A stretch of DNA of 64,000 bases, from positions 193,402,052 through 193,466,051 of the forward strand of contig CP136067.1 of NCBI GenBank assembly GCA_032622095.1, written 5' to 3'. Positions 9,985 to 22,140 of this stretch are shown piece after piece. Each line of letters opens with the position of its first letter. Positions within the stretch are counted from its first letter, which is position 1. Below the pieces are notes generated by a model that searched no databases, was not told where the DNA came from, and saw nothing but the letters and a program-made list of their open reading frames with translations. The translations under genes were made by a program, and so were the position numbers. The DNA is from Siphonodentalium dalli. Lineage: Eukaryota; Mollusca; Scaphopoda; Gadilida; Siphonodentaliidae.

Positions 9985-11089
9985 TAATATTCTTTCTGTT
10001 TATAGCCGTTTTAGCGGAGTTGACTATACCAATCGCCTAGGCTGCCCGTATCCTTAAGATTGCTGTTATTGATATCATGCATCCCTGAATTGACGCATCG
10101 GTGTTCCACAATTTTCTAAGCCATGGATCAATTTGAGTTAGTTTTTTTCTTTTTTATATGCTATTTATGAATGTGTTCCAAAATGTTTTTTAAACTGTTT
10201 TGGGTTTTCTCTTTTCTGAAATGGAAAGATCTTGGAAGGTTCAATTACCACCAATAACGGCTTGTTTTCAGAAAAGTTTTGTGAAGTAGATATATTGCAG
10301 AAATGAGTGAAGAATGTATATCGGATATAGCAATAGTTTGGAGTTGGCTATGTGTTGGAAAATTGTTTGGAAAATATCATGATTAGGATAGCCTGTAGAT
10401 TGAAGCTATTTCAAAATTTTCAAATTACTCATTGGTACACCCTACAGGCCACATCCCTCATCTGAATATCACCAGAAATCATGTATATTCAAGGTTCTCC
10501 TGTGCTGCCCATTTCCCTAATAATTACTTGCTTCGTGATTTGCTGCCAGATGAACATCTTTGGATATTAAAGACATATTATGGACTTGTTCGGGTGCGTG
10601 GAATTTATAAGTTAGTACTCAGGCAGAATGTCAATATGGGGAATGTAGCAATCTACTAACATCGCCAAAATTTCGAAGATATCAACCATACCACTCCATA
10701 GAAAACATCGTCGGAACTGCGCCCAATTGTAAATATTTACATCTCGATCCGGGACGCAAATATCGGCGATAATCTAACACAAATGATTTCGCCATCGAGA
10801 GCCATTGCATTTAATTAATATATAAGAATGACAATGTGTATCGTCAATTTGGATTGATGATATTAGTAACAAATTACTACTTTGAGGAAGATTATTCTCA
10901 ATTTCTATTTGATCACCCAACCGGAGTATTTCACATAACTTTAAGGCAAATGATATTATGCATATTAAGTGGTTATGAGGTAACTCTTCCAATTTTGTCT
11001 CAATTAATTATCTGTTAAAGATACGGTCTTGGGTACTGCTGTTAAAATATTCACATCCTTTAAAACTGCCATAAACAGAAAGAATATTA
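9985..11089. mobile_element. Possible 1.1-kb element with ATATTCTTTCTGTTTAT ends
   Basis: TAATATTCTTTCTGTTTA with the following GCCGTTTTA at 9,985-10,015 is matched by its reverse complement at about 11,058-11,089 (TAAACAGAAAGAATATTA). The arms are about 40-45 bases and diverge inward. A related end also lies at about 50,620-50,679. The interior includes a dispersed repeat (10,567-10,945) also found at 63,597-63,985. Confidence 0.45.
10567..10945. repeat. Dispersed repeat, copy 1 (second copy 63,597-63,985)
   Basis: Both copies start ATTAAAGACATATTATG and share CTTGTTCGGGTGCGTG, ACCACTCCATAGAAAACAT, AATTGTAAATATTTAC, GATTTCGCCATCG and TTTCTATTTGATCACCC in the same order over about 380 bases. 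Divergence is visible but moderate. No frame is conserved between copies, so this is a non-coding transposon fragment. Confidence 0.8.
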
Positions 11090-11799
11090 AAATGTAGACA
11101 GATCTTGTTCATATGCCAATCATAAATAATGTGTAGATAGCATGTTATTGTAGTTTGTATGCTTTGTTATGTAAACAAACAGTATGCAAATAGTGTGCGA
11201 TAAGCAAGACATTCAACATCAGGTAGACCCCACTATTTGAACTTGGTTAAAACTGCCACCCTGTTGCTTAAAACTTACTGGTATAGCCCCTGCTAATCCT
11301 TGCCACTCAAAATTTTGGTGTTGAATGGGTCACCGTGAACCAATCTGTCAAAAATATTGCTGTGGTGTTCAGTGTTTTGCTTATCGCACATCCTGTATGT
11401 GCTGTATATAAACAAACGATCAGCTCACACAAAGTGTGTTTTGTTGATAGTATCGCATTTATACTATCATTATAATATACTTTGGTATATTCTTGAGGAA
11501 ATGTTCATAATTTGGTAACTGTTATTTCTAAATGTAACCTAAAACCTGTCTGTGCATTTAATACTGAAAGTTCAATAAAAATCTAATAACAAAAACCTCA
11601 ATGAACAATTTCATTTTGTATATGCGCCCTATCACCCTTAAGGCTTAATCGTCCTCTGAGTTGAATGCCAGCGGGCAAGATGTAACATAATCTCAACACG
11701 AGTGGCTTTATACACTTCTTCTGCAGCTAATTGACCTTATTTGAATGGCTTACAGCCAAATGATACCCGAGTCAAATGATACCATAAAAAGTTATATCC

Positions 11800-11951
11800 T
11801 AATTGGTCAAATGGTACCCAAGATGGTCAAGTCTTTTGATACCTTTTTGAGTCAAATGGTACTTTTATCAAAAACGTTGATTTACATACATTTGATCTCA
11901 AAATGACCTGCATCAAATGACTCGGCCATTTTGGGTATAATTTGACCAATT
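11800..11951. repeat. Inverted repeat, TAATTGGTCAAAT ends
   Basis: TAATTGGTCAAATGGTACCC at 11,800 is paired by a degenerate reverse complement ending at 11,951 (ATTTTGGGTATAATTTGACC then AATTA). The interior repeats GTCAAATG(G/A)TACC-like words. It is a short foldback unit sitting in the part of the left arm that the right arm lacks. Confidence 0.5.
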
Positions 11952-11999
11952 AGCGTATCTCTTTGCAAACAAAAATATGTTACTCATAGTTTTTAGCTC

Positions 12000-12360
12000 A
12001 CCTGAGACAAAGTCTCTGGTGGAGCTATAGTCATCACTCCTCGTCCATCCATCCGTCTGTCCGTCCGTCAAGAATCGTCTTCTTCTCCAGAACTATTATA
12101 CCGAATGGGTTCATATTTGATGTGGATGTTCCCTAGGTGACTCACATTAAGATTTGTTCAAATGAGGTCACCAGGTCAATTAGTTGCAAAACCAGGGCCA
12201 TAACTATATTCCTCTATGGTAACTTCTTGTCTAGAACCATTGGGCCGTTTTAGCTTAAATTTGGTATGGAGGGTCCTTGAATGACTGTGGTTCAGATTTG
12301 TTCAAATGGGGTCAAATAGGGGTGGCGCCAGAGACATAACTCCGAAAATAAATAATTCAG
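12000..12360. repeat. Dispersed element with CTCCTCGTCC motif, copy 1
   Basis: It starts with the foldback AGCTCACCTGAGACAAAG...GGTGGAGCT, then CTCCTCGTCCATCC and two diverged units containing TTCATATTTG, TTCCCTAGGTGAC, GATTTGTTCAAATG and GGGCCATAACT. Related copies are at 54,322-54,870 and 57,170-57,670, with a partial copy at about 56,745-57,050. This tandem-bearing element type is common in bivalve DNA and is non-coding. Confidence 0.7.
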
Positions 12361-13587
12361 ATTTAACTCCTTTATTAATTTAACATAAATTTATTTTTTA
12401 TTTTTTATGTTTGCCCATACCATAGTATGGTAAACATAGTGTCGATGTCCGGATTGACCACTCATCATTAGTCCGTCCGTCTGTCTGTCCATAGACACTT
12501 TACGCATGGTGCGATAACTCAAATATTTTCTATCTGATCGGAACCAAATTTTGTATATCAATTTCTCAGCACAAAAGACAGATCGAGTTCGATTATGGGT
12601 TTGAGCCGACTATTTTAACTGAGTTATGGCCCTTTTTCGAAAACATATTCACTCTTAAAAAAAAAAAATTGATTAAATTCCTTGCTCAATTTAACAAAAA
12701 ATAAAATATAAATAAATACAAAAAAATATATATATATATTAATTTTTTTAAATAATTTAAAAACAGTTTTTTTTTAAATTAGCAAAATTTGAAAAACTAA
12801 CACCATTATGACTCTGCCAGTACCCCGAGTCACCACACCAAATTTCGTTTAAATCGGTCCAAAATCTTGTGTTATGTTCTGGTAAATTTGTTTGGAGCGA
12901 CATTAAACCCAATTCACCAATTGAATCCCATGCCTTTGGACTACTTAGCTATTTCTAAGGCTATATTATTTTCTGATGTCTCTTATGCCAATGTGCAGAT
13001 AAAGAAAGATATGGTATCTAATTTTTTTTTAAGTTTCAACAATAAACATCACATGACATTAACAGTAGACTAGAACATCTGTGCTGCATAGCACAGCTGA
13101 GTATATCACTCTACAGATGGTCTGAGGTCATTATAAATGTCATTGGTTTAATATAGGTGCCAGCCTTCAACATAAACACTGCCTGTGATTTGTTGACAGC
13201 TCTGTTATATAATTGATATTAATGGGTCAGCAGTGAGGTGTTTTATCATGATGGCTGTTGTTGGTAGAATTTTATACATTATCATTGTAAACTTAAATTG
13301 GACTCTCTTAACCCAAGTATTCCATGTCCAGGTCACCTTTTCACATTTAACCCAAGGCTCCTGATCCTGGTACAGATCCTGTACCAGTGCATTCTCTTAT
13401 ATAAATGCGAGTGACCCATAAATTCCAATAATTTGTGCTTTGTACATTTGTCTATAATAGTACATGTAACAGTATACTCTATAATTCAACATCAAAACTC
13501 TCAGTTATGATTCTGATCATAGTAATTTACTCTCACCAAGGGATGGGTTAACATCTGCCGATCGTGATCGGCCTCTCGTTTTTTAAA

Positions 13588-13986
13588 GGCCCACTTAATT
13601 TTCGAACCCCAAATTATATTATATAAAATATATGCCATATTATATATATTACATTATCAACTTATCTGGTGTAATAAACTGTGGATATGTTGTTTTTGTT
13701 GAGTTGCCAACGCGTTTTGTCATCAAGAATTAAAACATCAGTATTTTCAATGCAGGGGAAATAACTCTATATATTAAAGATAGAGTTCTTCCCCTTCCAT
13801 TGAAAAACTTTGAATTATGCTGCATTATGGGTGACAGAGGGGGAAGTCTTCTATTTATCTGTGGGCATCTTCAAATAGTGGTGAATTATAGCATTTTAAT
13901 CATATTTTATGGCATAGATTGTTATTAAAACCGTATATCAAGTCACTATAAAAATAATAATTGGCGACTTGAAAATTAAGTGGGCC
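13588..13986. mobile_element. TTAA-type MITE, 399 bp
   Basis: The terminal inverted repeats are GGCCCACTTAATTTTC at the left end and GAAAATTAAGTGGGCC at the right end, flanked on both sides by TTTAAA (13,582-13,587 and 13,987-13,992). Taking TTAA as the target gives termini reading TTAAAGG, like the MITEs at 59,462 and 61,627. The interior is non-coding. It sits at the inner edge of the left inverted arm and is absent from the corresponding point of the right arm. Confidence 0.75.
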
Positions 13987-14019
13987 TTTAAACATGTTAA
14001 AAAATTAGAAAAACTAACA

Positions 14020-14770
14020 CCATTGTAACATCCGCAGAGTTATGAAAATCTTTAATGAAATCATTGAAACTTTCCCTTTCCATCACCCCCCCCCCCCCCC
14101 CCCCTCCACATGACCCAGATCACCACCCTGCGCCCAACCAACAGCACCTCCACCCCATCTCCTAACTCACCTCTCCCACCAGCAGATTCAGTCAATTGTA
14201 TTAGCTACAGACAGAGAGAGTTAATAACACAGTCATCAATTGAGATGTTATCAGGCTGACAGGTATAAACAACTGCTTAGCTAGCACTCATGCCAGTGTG
14301 TGTCATTAATATCAAATCAAAACAAATTATTGTTCCCAAACCTGAATTCAGTGTGTCTGACATTTGCAGAATGAGGTCCCCAGAGGGTGAATTTAGTTAT
14401 GCTACCCTGCACAGCAGGCTAGCATCACCAAATATACTACCTATGGAACTCATTCTGCTTATGCCTCGTCTTCTGGGAAGTATATAGGGTCTTAAATTTA
14501 TATTTTTCTTACTTTTTCCCATCTGTTCAGTTTCTATATCCCCTAATTTGCAGAAGATAAAATGCATAATTGAGGTGCCCAATGCGTGCACATCACCAAC
14601 TTTAACTGGAGAACTTCAATATGATGCTATATCTCCCATAGCGGTTGAGGCTTAAACAGAATGAGGTCCCCATAGGGTGAATTTGATGATGCTAGCCCGC
14701 CGATTGCGTCACTAAATTCACCCTTTGGGGACCTCATTCTGCAAATGTCAGACACTATATTCAGGCTTGG
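14020..14770. repeat. Dispersed foldback repeat family, copy 1
   Basis: Landmarks GCAGAGTTATGAAA, a C-rich run, GTGTCTGACATTTGCAGAAT, GAGGTCCCCAGAGGGTGAAT and CTCGTCTTCTGGGAAGTATA recur in order at 55,370-56,110 and 56,215-56,650. Within it, 14,656-14,742 is a hairpin with CAGAATGAGGTCCCC pairing GGGGACCTCATTCTG. A C homopolymer of about 16 bases lies at 14,089-14,104. The satellite begins directly after this repeat. Confidence 0.7.
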
Positions 14771-14793
14771 CTGTTCGAATATTATTTTCTAAA

Positions 14794-17700
14794 CAGTGGG
14801 CTCTACAATATATGTATATGGGAGTCATAACACTTCTAAAGATGCATTCTTGAGTTGATCATGGCTCCAAAAGTTGAAATATAGCCAATTGAAATTTTGC
14901 CCATAGACTTGCAGCTGCATGGTCCTCCGGAGGACCCTCTGCTAAACATACGGGGATTCCTTATACCCGGTCTGTTGCCTTATATCGACAACTCTGCGAC
15001 AGTGGGCTCTACAATATATGTATATGGGAGTCATAACACTTAGAAAGATGCATACTTGAGTTGATCATGGCTCCAGAAGTTGAAATATAGCCAATTGAAA
15101 TTTTGCCCATATGCTCACAGCGGGTCCTCCGGAGGACCCGCTGCTAAACATACGGGGATTTCTTATACCGGTGGGTTGCCTTATATCGACATACGGAGAC
15201 AAGATCACTTAGAAAGATGCATATTGGAGTTGATCACGTTTCTAAAAGTTGAGATTAACCCAAATGAAATTGTTCCCATATGTAAAACGCAGTCATTCTC
15301 GGGAGGACCCTCTGCTCAACTTAGGGAATTCCTTATATATACTCGTGCTGTTGCATGCCTTATATCGACAATTATGCGACAAAGGGCACTACAGTAGATG
15401 TATACGGGACCAGAACACTTAGAAAGATGCATATTTGAGTTGATCATGGCTCCAAAAGTTGAAATAGAGCCTATTGAAATTTTGCCCATATGCTAGAAGT
15501 GGGTCCTCCGGAGGACTCGCTGCTAAACATACGGGGATTTCTTATACAGGTTTGGTGCCTTATATCGACAACTCTGCGACAATGGGCCATACAATATATG
15601 TAAATGGGAGTCATAACACTTCTAAAGATGCATTCTTGAGTTGATCCTGGCTGCAGAAGTCGAAATATAGCCTATTGAAATTTTGCCCATATGCTAGAAG
15701 CGGGTCCTCCGGAGGACCCTCTTCTAAACATACGGGGAGTACTTATACGCGTCCTGTTGCTTTATATCGCCAATTCTGCGACAATGGGTTACACAATACA
15801 TGTATATGGGAGTCATGACACTTAGAACGATGCATTCTTGGGTTGATCATGGCTCCAAAAGTCGAAATATAGCCTATTGAAATTTTGACCATATGCTAGA
15901 AGCCGGTCCTCCGGAGGACCCTCTTCTAAACATACGGGGATTTCAAATACCCGATCTGTAGCGTTATATCGGCAAATATGCGACAAAGGGCCCTACAGTA
16001 GATATATACGGGACCAGAACACTTAGAAAGATGCATACTTAGGTTGACAATGGCTCCAAAAGTCGAAATATAGACTATTGAAATGTTCGCCCATATGCTA
16101 GAAGCGGGTCCTCCGGAGGACCCGCTGTTAAACATACGGGGACTTCTTATACCGGTTTGGTGCCTTATATCGACAACTCTGCGACAGTGGGCCATACAAT
16201 ATATGTACATGGGAGCCATAACACTTAGAAAGATGCATTCTTGAGTTGATCCTGGCTCGAAAAGTCGAAATATAGCCTATTGAAATTGTGCCCATATGCT
16301 AGAAGCGGGTCCTCCGGAGGACCCGCTGTTAAACACACGGGGATTTCTTATACCGGTTTGGTGCCTTATATCGACAACTCTGCGACAGTGGGCCATACAA
16401 TATATGTACATGAGAGTCATAACACTTAGAAAGAAGCATTCTTGGGTTGATCCTGGCTCGAAAAGTCAAAACATAGCCTATTGAAATTGTGCCCATATGC
16501 TAGAAGCGGGTCCTCCGGAGAACCCGCTGTTAAACACACGGGGATTTGTTATACCCGATCTGTAGCGTTATATCGGCAAATATGCGACAGTGGGCCATAC
16601 AATATATGTACATGAGAGTCATACCACTTAGAAAGATGCATTCTTGGGTTGATCCTGGCTCCAAAAGTCGAAATATAGCCTATTGAAATTTTGCCCATAT
16701 GCTAGAAGCGGGTCCTCCGGAGAACCCGCTGTTAAACACACGGGGATTTGTTATACCCGATCTGTAGCGTTATATCGGCAAATATGCGACAGTGGGCCAT
16801 ACAATATATATACATGAGAGTCATAACACTTAGAAAGATGCATTCTTGGGTTGATCCTGGCTCCAAAAGTCGAAATATAGCCTATTGAAATTGTGCCCAT
16901 ATGCTAGAAGCGGGTCCTCCGGAGGACCCGCTGTTAAACACACGGGGATTTCTCATACCGGTTTGGTGCCTTATATGGACAACTCTGCGACAGTGGGCCA
17001 TACAATATATGTACATGAGAGTCATAACACTTAGAAAGAAGCATTCTTGGGCTGATCCTGGCTCCAAAAGTCGAAATGTAGTCTATTGAAATTGTGCCCA
17101 TATGCTAGAAGCGGGTCCTCCGGAGGACCCGCTGTTAAACACACGGGGATTTCTCATACCGGTTTGGTGCCTTATATGGACAACTCTGCGACAGTGGGCC
17201 ATACAATATATGTACATGAGAGTCATAACACTTAGAAAGATGCATTCTTGGGTGATCCTGGCTCCAAAAGTCGAAATATAGCCTATTGAAATTGTGCCCA
17301 TATGCTAGAAGCGGGTCCTCCGGAGGACCCGCTTTTAAACACACGGGGATTTGTTATACCCGATCTGTAGCGTTATATCAGCAAATATGCGACAGTGGGC
17401 CATACAATATATATACATGAGAGTCATAACACTTAGAAAGATGCATTCTTGGGTTGATCCTGGCTCCAAAAGTCGAAATATAGCCTATTGAAATTGTGCC
17501 CATATGCTAGAAGCGGGTCCTCCGGAGGACCCGCTGTTAAACACACGGGGATTTCTCATACCGGTTTGGTGCCTTATATGGACAACTCTGCGACAGTGGG
17601 CCATACAATATATGTACATGAGAGTCATAACACTTAGAAAGATGCATTCTTGGGTGATCCTGGCTCCAAAAGTCGAAATATAGCCTATTGAAATTGTGCC

Positions 17701-20700
17701 CATATGCTAGAAGCGGGTCCTCCGGAGGACCCGCTTTTAAACACACGGGGATTTGTTATACCCGATCTGTAGCGTTATATCAGCAAATATGCGACAGTGG
17801 GCCATACAATATATGTACATGAGAGTCATACCACTTAGAAAGATGCATTCTTGGGTTGATCCTGGCTCCAAAAGTCGAAATATAGCCTATTGAAATTTTG
17901 CCCATATGCTAGAAGCGGGTCCTCCGGAGAACCCGCTGTTAAACACACGGGGATTTGTTATACCCGATCTGTAGCGTTATATCGGCAAATATGCGACAGT
18001 GGGCCATACAATATATGTACATGAGAGTCATAACACTTAGAAAGATGCATTCTTGGGTGATCCTGGCTCCAAAAGTCGAAATGTAGCCTATTGAAATTGT
18101 GCCCATATGCTAGAAGCGGGTCCTCCGGAGGACCCGCTTTTAAACACACGGGGATTTGTTATACCCGATCTGTAGCGTTATATCAGCAAATATGCGACAG
18201 TGGGCCATACAATATATGTACATGAGAGTCATACCACTTAGAAAGATGCATTCTTGGGTTGATCCTGGCTCCAAAAGTCGAAATATAGCCTATTGAAATT
18301 TTGCCCATATGCTAGAAGCGGGTCCTCCGGAGAACCCGCTGTTAAACACACGGGGATTTGTTATACCCGATCTGTAGCGTTATATCGGCAAATATGCGAC
18401 AGTGGGCCATACAATATATATACATGAGAGTCATAACACTTAGAAAGATGCATTCTTGGGTTGATCCTGGCTCCAAAAGTCGAAATATAGCCTATTGAAA
18501 TTGTGCCCATATGCTAGAAGCGGGTCCTCCGGAGGACCCGCTGTTAAACACACGGGGATTTCTCATACCGGTTTGGTGCCTTATATGGACAACTCTGCGA
18601 CAGTGGGCCATACAATATATGTACATGAGAGTCATAACACTTAGAAAGAAGCATTCTTGGGTTGATCCTGGCTCCAAAAGTCGAAATGTAGCCTATTGAA
18701 ATTGTGCCCATATGCTAGAAGCGGGTCCTCCGGAGGACCCGCTTTTAAACACACGGGGATGTGTTATACCCGATCTGTAGCGTTATATCAGCAAATATGC
18801 GACAGTGGGCCATACAATATATGTACATGAGAGTCATAACACTTAGAAAGAAGCATTCTTGGGTTGATCCTGGCTCCAAAAGTCGAAATATAGCCTATTG
18901 AAATTGTGCCCATATGCTAGAAGCGGGTCCTCCGGAGGACCCGCTGTTAAACAAACGGGGATTTCTCATACCGGTTTGGTGCCTTATATGGACAACTCTG
19001 CGACAGTGGGCCATACAATATATGTACATGAGAGTCATAACACTTAGAAAGATGCATTCTTGGGTGATCCTGGCTCCAAAAGTCGAAATATAGCCTATTG
19101 AAATTGTGCCCATATGCTAGAAGCGGGTCCTCCGGAGGACCCGCTTTTAAACACACGGGGATTTGTTATACCCGATCTGTAGCGTTATATCAGCAAATAT
19201 GCGACAGTGGGCCATACAATATATGTACATGAGAGTCATACCACTTAGAAAGATGCATTCTTGGGTTGATCCTGGCTCCAAAAGTCGAAATATAGCCTAT
19301 TGAAATTTTGCCCATATGCTAGAAGCGGGTCCTCCGGAGAACCCGCTGTTAAACACACGGGGATTTGTTATACCCGATCTGTAGCGTTATATCGGCAAAT
19401 ATGCGACAGTGGGCCATACAATATATGTACATGAGAGTCATAACACTTAGAAAGATGCATTCTTGGGTGATCCTGGCTCCAAAAGTCGAAATGTAGCCTA
19501 TTGAAATTGTGCCCATATGCTAGAAGCGGGTCCTCCGGAGGACCCGCTTTTAAACACACGGGGATTTGTTATACCCGATCTGTAGCGTTATATCAGCAAA
19601 TATGCGACAGTGGGCCATACAATATATGTACATGAGAGTCATACCACTTAGAAAGATGCATTCTTGGGTTGATCCTGGCTCCAAAAGTCGAAATATAGCC
19701 TATTGAAATTTTGCCCATATGCTAGAAGCGGGTCCTCCGGAGAACCCGCTGTTAAACACACGGGGATTTGTTATACCCGATCTGTAGCGTTATATCGGCA
19801 AATATGCGACAGTGGGCCATACAATATATATACATGAGAGTCATAACACTTAGAAAGATGCATTCTTGGGTTGATCCTGGCTCCAAAAGTCGAAATATAG
19901 CCTATTGAAATTGTGCCCATATGCTAGAAGCGGGTCCTCCGGAGGACCCGCTGTTAAACACACGGGGATTTCTCATACCGGTTTGGTGCCTTATATGGAC
20001 AACTCTGCGACAGTGGGCCATACAATATATGTACATGAGAGTCATAACACTTAGAAAGAAGCATTCTTGGGCTGATCCTGGCTCCAAAAGTCGAAATGTA
20101 GTCTATTGAAATTGTGCCCATATGCTAGAAGCGGGTCCTCCGGAGGACCCGCCTTTAAACACACGGGGATTTGTTATACCCGATCTGTAGCGTTATATCG
20201 GCAAATATGCGACAGTGGGCCATACAATATATGTACATGAGAGTCATAACACTTAGAAAGATGCATTCTTGGGTGATCCTGGCTCCAAAAGTCGAAATAT
20301 AGCCTATTGAAATTGTGCCCATATGCTAGAAGCGGGTCCTCCGGAGGACCCGCTTTTAAACACACGGGGATTTGTTATACCCGATCTGTAGCGTTATATC
20401 AGCAAATATGCGACAGTGGGCCATACAATATATGTACATGAGAGTCATACCACTTAGAAAGATGCATTCTTGGGTTGATCCTGGCTCCAAAAGTCGAAAT
20501 ATAGCCTATTGAAATTTTGCCCATATGCTAGAAGCGGGTCCTCCGGAGAACCCGCTGTTAAACACACGGGGATTTGTTATACCCGATCTGTAGCGTTATA
20601 TCGGCAAATATGCGACAGTGGGCCATACAATATATATACATGAGAGTCATAACACTTAGAAAGATGCATTCTTGGGTTGATCCTGGCTCCAAAAGTCGAA

Positions 20701-21385
20701 ATATAGCCTATTGAAATTGTGCCCATATGCTAGAAGCGGGTCCTCCGGAGGACCCGCTGTTAAACACACGGGGATTTCTCATACCGGTTTGGTGCCTTAT
20801 ATGGACAACTCTGCGACAGTGGGCCATACAATATATGTACATGAGAGTCATAACACTTAGAAAGAAGCATTCTTGGGCTGATCCTGGCTCCAAAAGTCGA
20901 AATGTAGTCTATTGAAATTGTGCCCATATGCTAGAAGCGGGTCCTCCGGAGGACCCGCCTTTAAACACACGGGGATTTGTTATACCCGATCTGTAGCGTT
21001 ATATCGGCAAATATGCGACAGTGGGCCATACAATATATGTACATGAGAGTCATAACACTTAGAAAGATGCATTCTTGGGTGATCCTGGCTCCAAAAGTCG
21101 AAATATAGCCTATTGAAATTGTGCCCATATGCTAGAAGCGGGTCCTCCGGAGGACCCGCTTTTAAACACACGGGGATTTGTTATACCCGATCTGTAGCGT
21201 TATATCAGCAAATATGCGACAGTGGGCCATACAATATATGTACATGAGAGTCATACCACTTAGAAAGATGCATTCTTGGGTTGATCCTGGCTCCAAAAGT
21301 CGAAATATAGCCTATTGAAATTTTGCCCATATGCTAGAAGCGGGTCCTCCGGAGAACCCGCTGTTAAACACACGGGGATTTGTTA
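14794..21385. repeat. Satellite array, left block: about 33 monomers of 201-202 bp
   Basis: Each monomer has the dyad core GGGTCCTCCGGAGGACCC (a full 22-bp perfect palindrome in most). It then has AAACACACGGGGATTT, a variable 45-base part, GCGACAGTGGGCCATACAAT, CACTTAGAAAGATGCATTC, GATCCTGGCTCCAAAAGTCG and GCCCATATGCTAGAA. Two main types differ in the variable part: type A reads CTCATACCGGTTTGGTGCC and type B reads GTTATACCCGATCTGTAGCG. Monomers at 14,794-16,300 are diverged and those further in are nearly identical. The array stops in mid-monomer at 21,385 where a large element is inserted. Recurrent 60-70 codon frames on both strands are a by-product of the repetition and not genes. Confidence 0.95.
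17485..21337. repeat. Higher-order satellite blocks (7-mer, about 1,410 bp; 4-mer, 806 bp)
   Basis: The same ordered set of marked monomers recurs with an offset of 1,410 bases (for example 17,485 to 18,895 and 18,492 to 19,902). At the end it recurs with an offset of 806 bases (19,902 to 20,708 and 20,174 to 20,980). The 806-base block is type A, type B with GCCTTTAAAC, type B with GCTTTTAAAC, and type B with the broken dyad GGAGAACCC. Copies within a block series look identical or nearly so, which indicates recent amplification by unequal exchange. Confidence 0.85.
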
Positions 21386-21413
21386 CCCATATAAAAATGT
21401 ACCTGGGTAAATC
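21386..21413 (+). repeat. Left terminal inverted repeat of the giant element
   Basis: These 28 bases begin CCCATATAAAAATGTACC and end GGGTAAATC. They are the exact reverse complement of 38,824-38,851 and are immediately preceded by the target dinucleotide TA at 21,384-21,385. Confidence 0.9.
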
Positions 21414-21414
21414 C

Positions 21415-22140
21415 ACCCAGGTTTTTTGGGCCGAAACCCAGGTAAATCTATCTACCAAGATATCCACCAACCATCAAGACCCCCTGAAACCTGGGTTTTA
21501 CCATGATTTACCCACCTGAAACTGGACAAAAAACCCTGGTATGGATAAACCTGGGTGTATTTACCCAGGTGACCACACCCAGGTGTACCCTACCTGGGTG
21601 TTTCCCACCCAGGTGTACCCTGGTGTTTCCTACCTGGGTGTTTCCCCCACCCATGTGTACCATGGTGTTATTCACCCAGGTGTTTCCCCCACACAGGTGT
21701 ACCATGGTGTTATTCACCCAGGTGTACCCTGATGTTTCCTACCTGGGTGTTTCCCACCCAGGTGTACCTTGGTGTTATTCACCCAGGTGAACCCTGATGT
21801 TTCCTACATGGGTGTTCCCCACCCAGGTGTACCTTGATGTTTCCAACCCAGATGTACCTTGGTGTTTTCTTACGCCGGTGTACCTTGGTGTTTTCTTACC
21901 CAGGTGGATTTCCCACTGAGATGCACCTGGTTAGAAAACACCAAGGTACACCCAGGTAAGGAAACACCAAGGTACACCTGGGCAGGAAAACACCAAGGTA
22001 CACCTGGGTAAGAAAACACCAAGGTACACCTGGGTAAGAAAACACCAAGGTACAACTGGGTGGGAAACACCAAGGTACACATGGGTAGGAAACACCAAGG
22101 AACACCTGGGTGAATAACACCAAGGTACACCTGGGTGGGG
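21415..22140. repeat. Left subterminal CCCAGGTGTACC array with a strand switch
   Basis: From about 21,541 to 21,915 the sequence repeats ACCCAGGTGTACC joined by TGGTGTTTCC-like linkers on the plus strand. From about 21,925 to 22,140 the same words appear reverse complemented (GGAAACACCAAGGTACACCT). The two halves can fold into a large hairpin with centre near 21,920. Irregular repeat frames in all six phases arise from this and are not proteins. Confidence 0.85.

Larger units (their letters stand above)
11031..13585. repeat. Left arm of long imperfect inverted repeat around the satellite region
   Basis: Bases 11,031-11,265 match the reverse complement of about 50,400-50,679, and 12,400-13,585 match that of 48,515-50,395. 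A short piece, about 11,285-11,345, matches the reverse complement of about 48,440-48,510, so the order is partly shuffled. Shared landmarks include GGGATGGGTTAACATCTGCC, CTTAACCCAAGTATTCCATG, GACTACTTAGCTAT and TTACGCATGGTGCGATAACT. The arms differ by separate insertions. No coding frame is shared. Confidence 0.75.

Noticed and set aside
16882-21171. Many near-identical open frames of 60-72 codons on both strands, also at 38,784-48,061, one with MEPGS... and one with MCLKAGPPEDPLL
   Set aside because: They recur at the satellite period on both strands at once and differ only with monomer variants. They are a by-product of a repeat whose length is nearly a multiple of three (201) and lacks stops in some phases.
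14794-21385. CRISPR array
   Set aside because: The repeats are about 201 bp and contiguous, with no distinct spacers, and the sequence is eukaryotic. It is a satellite.
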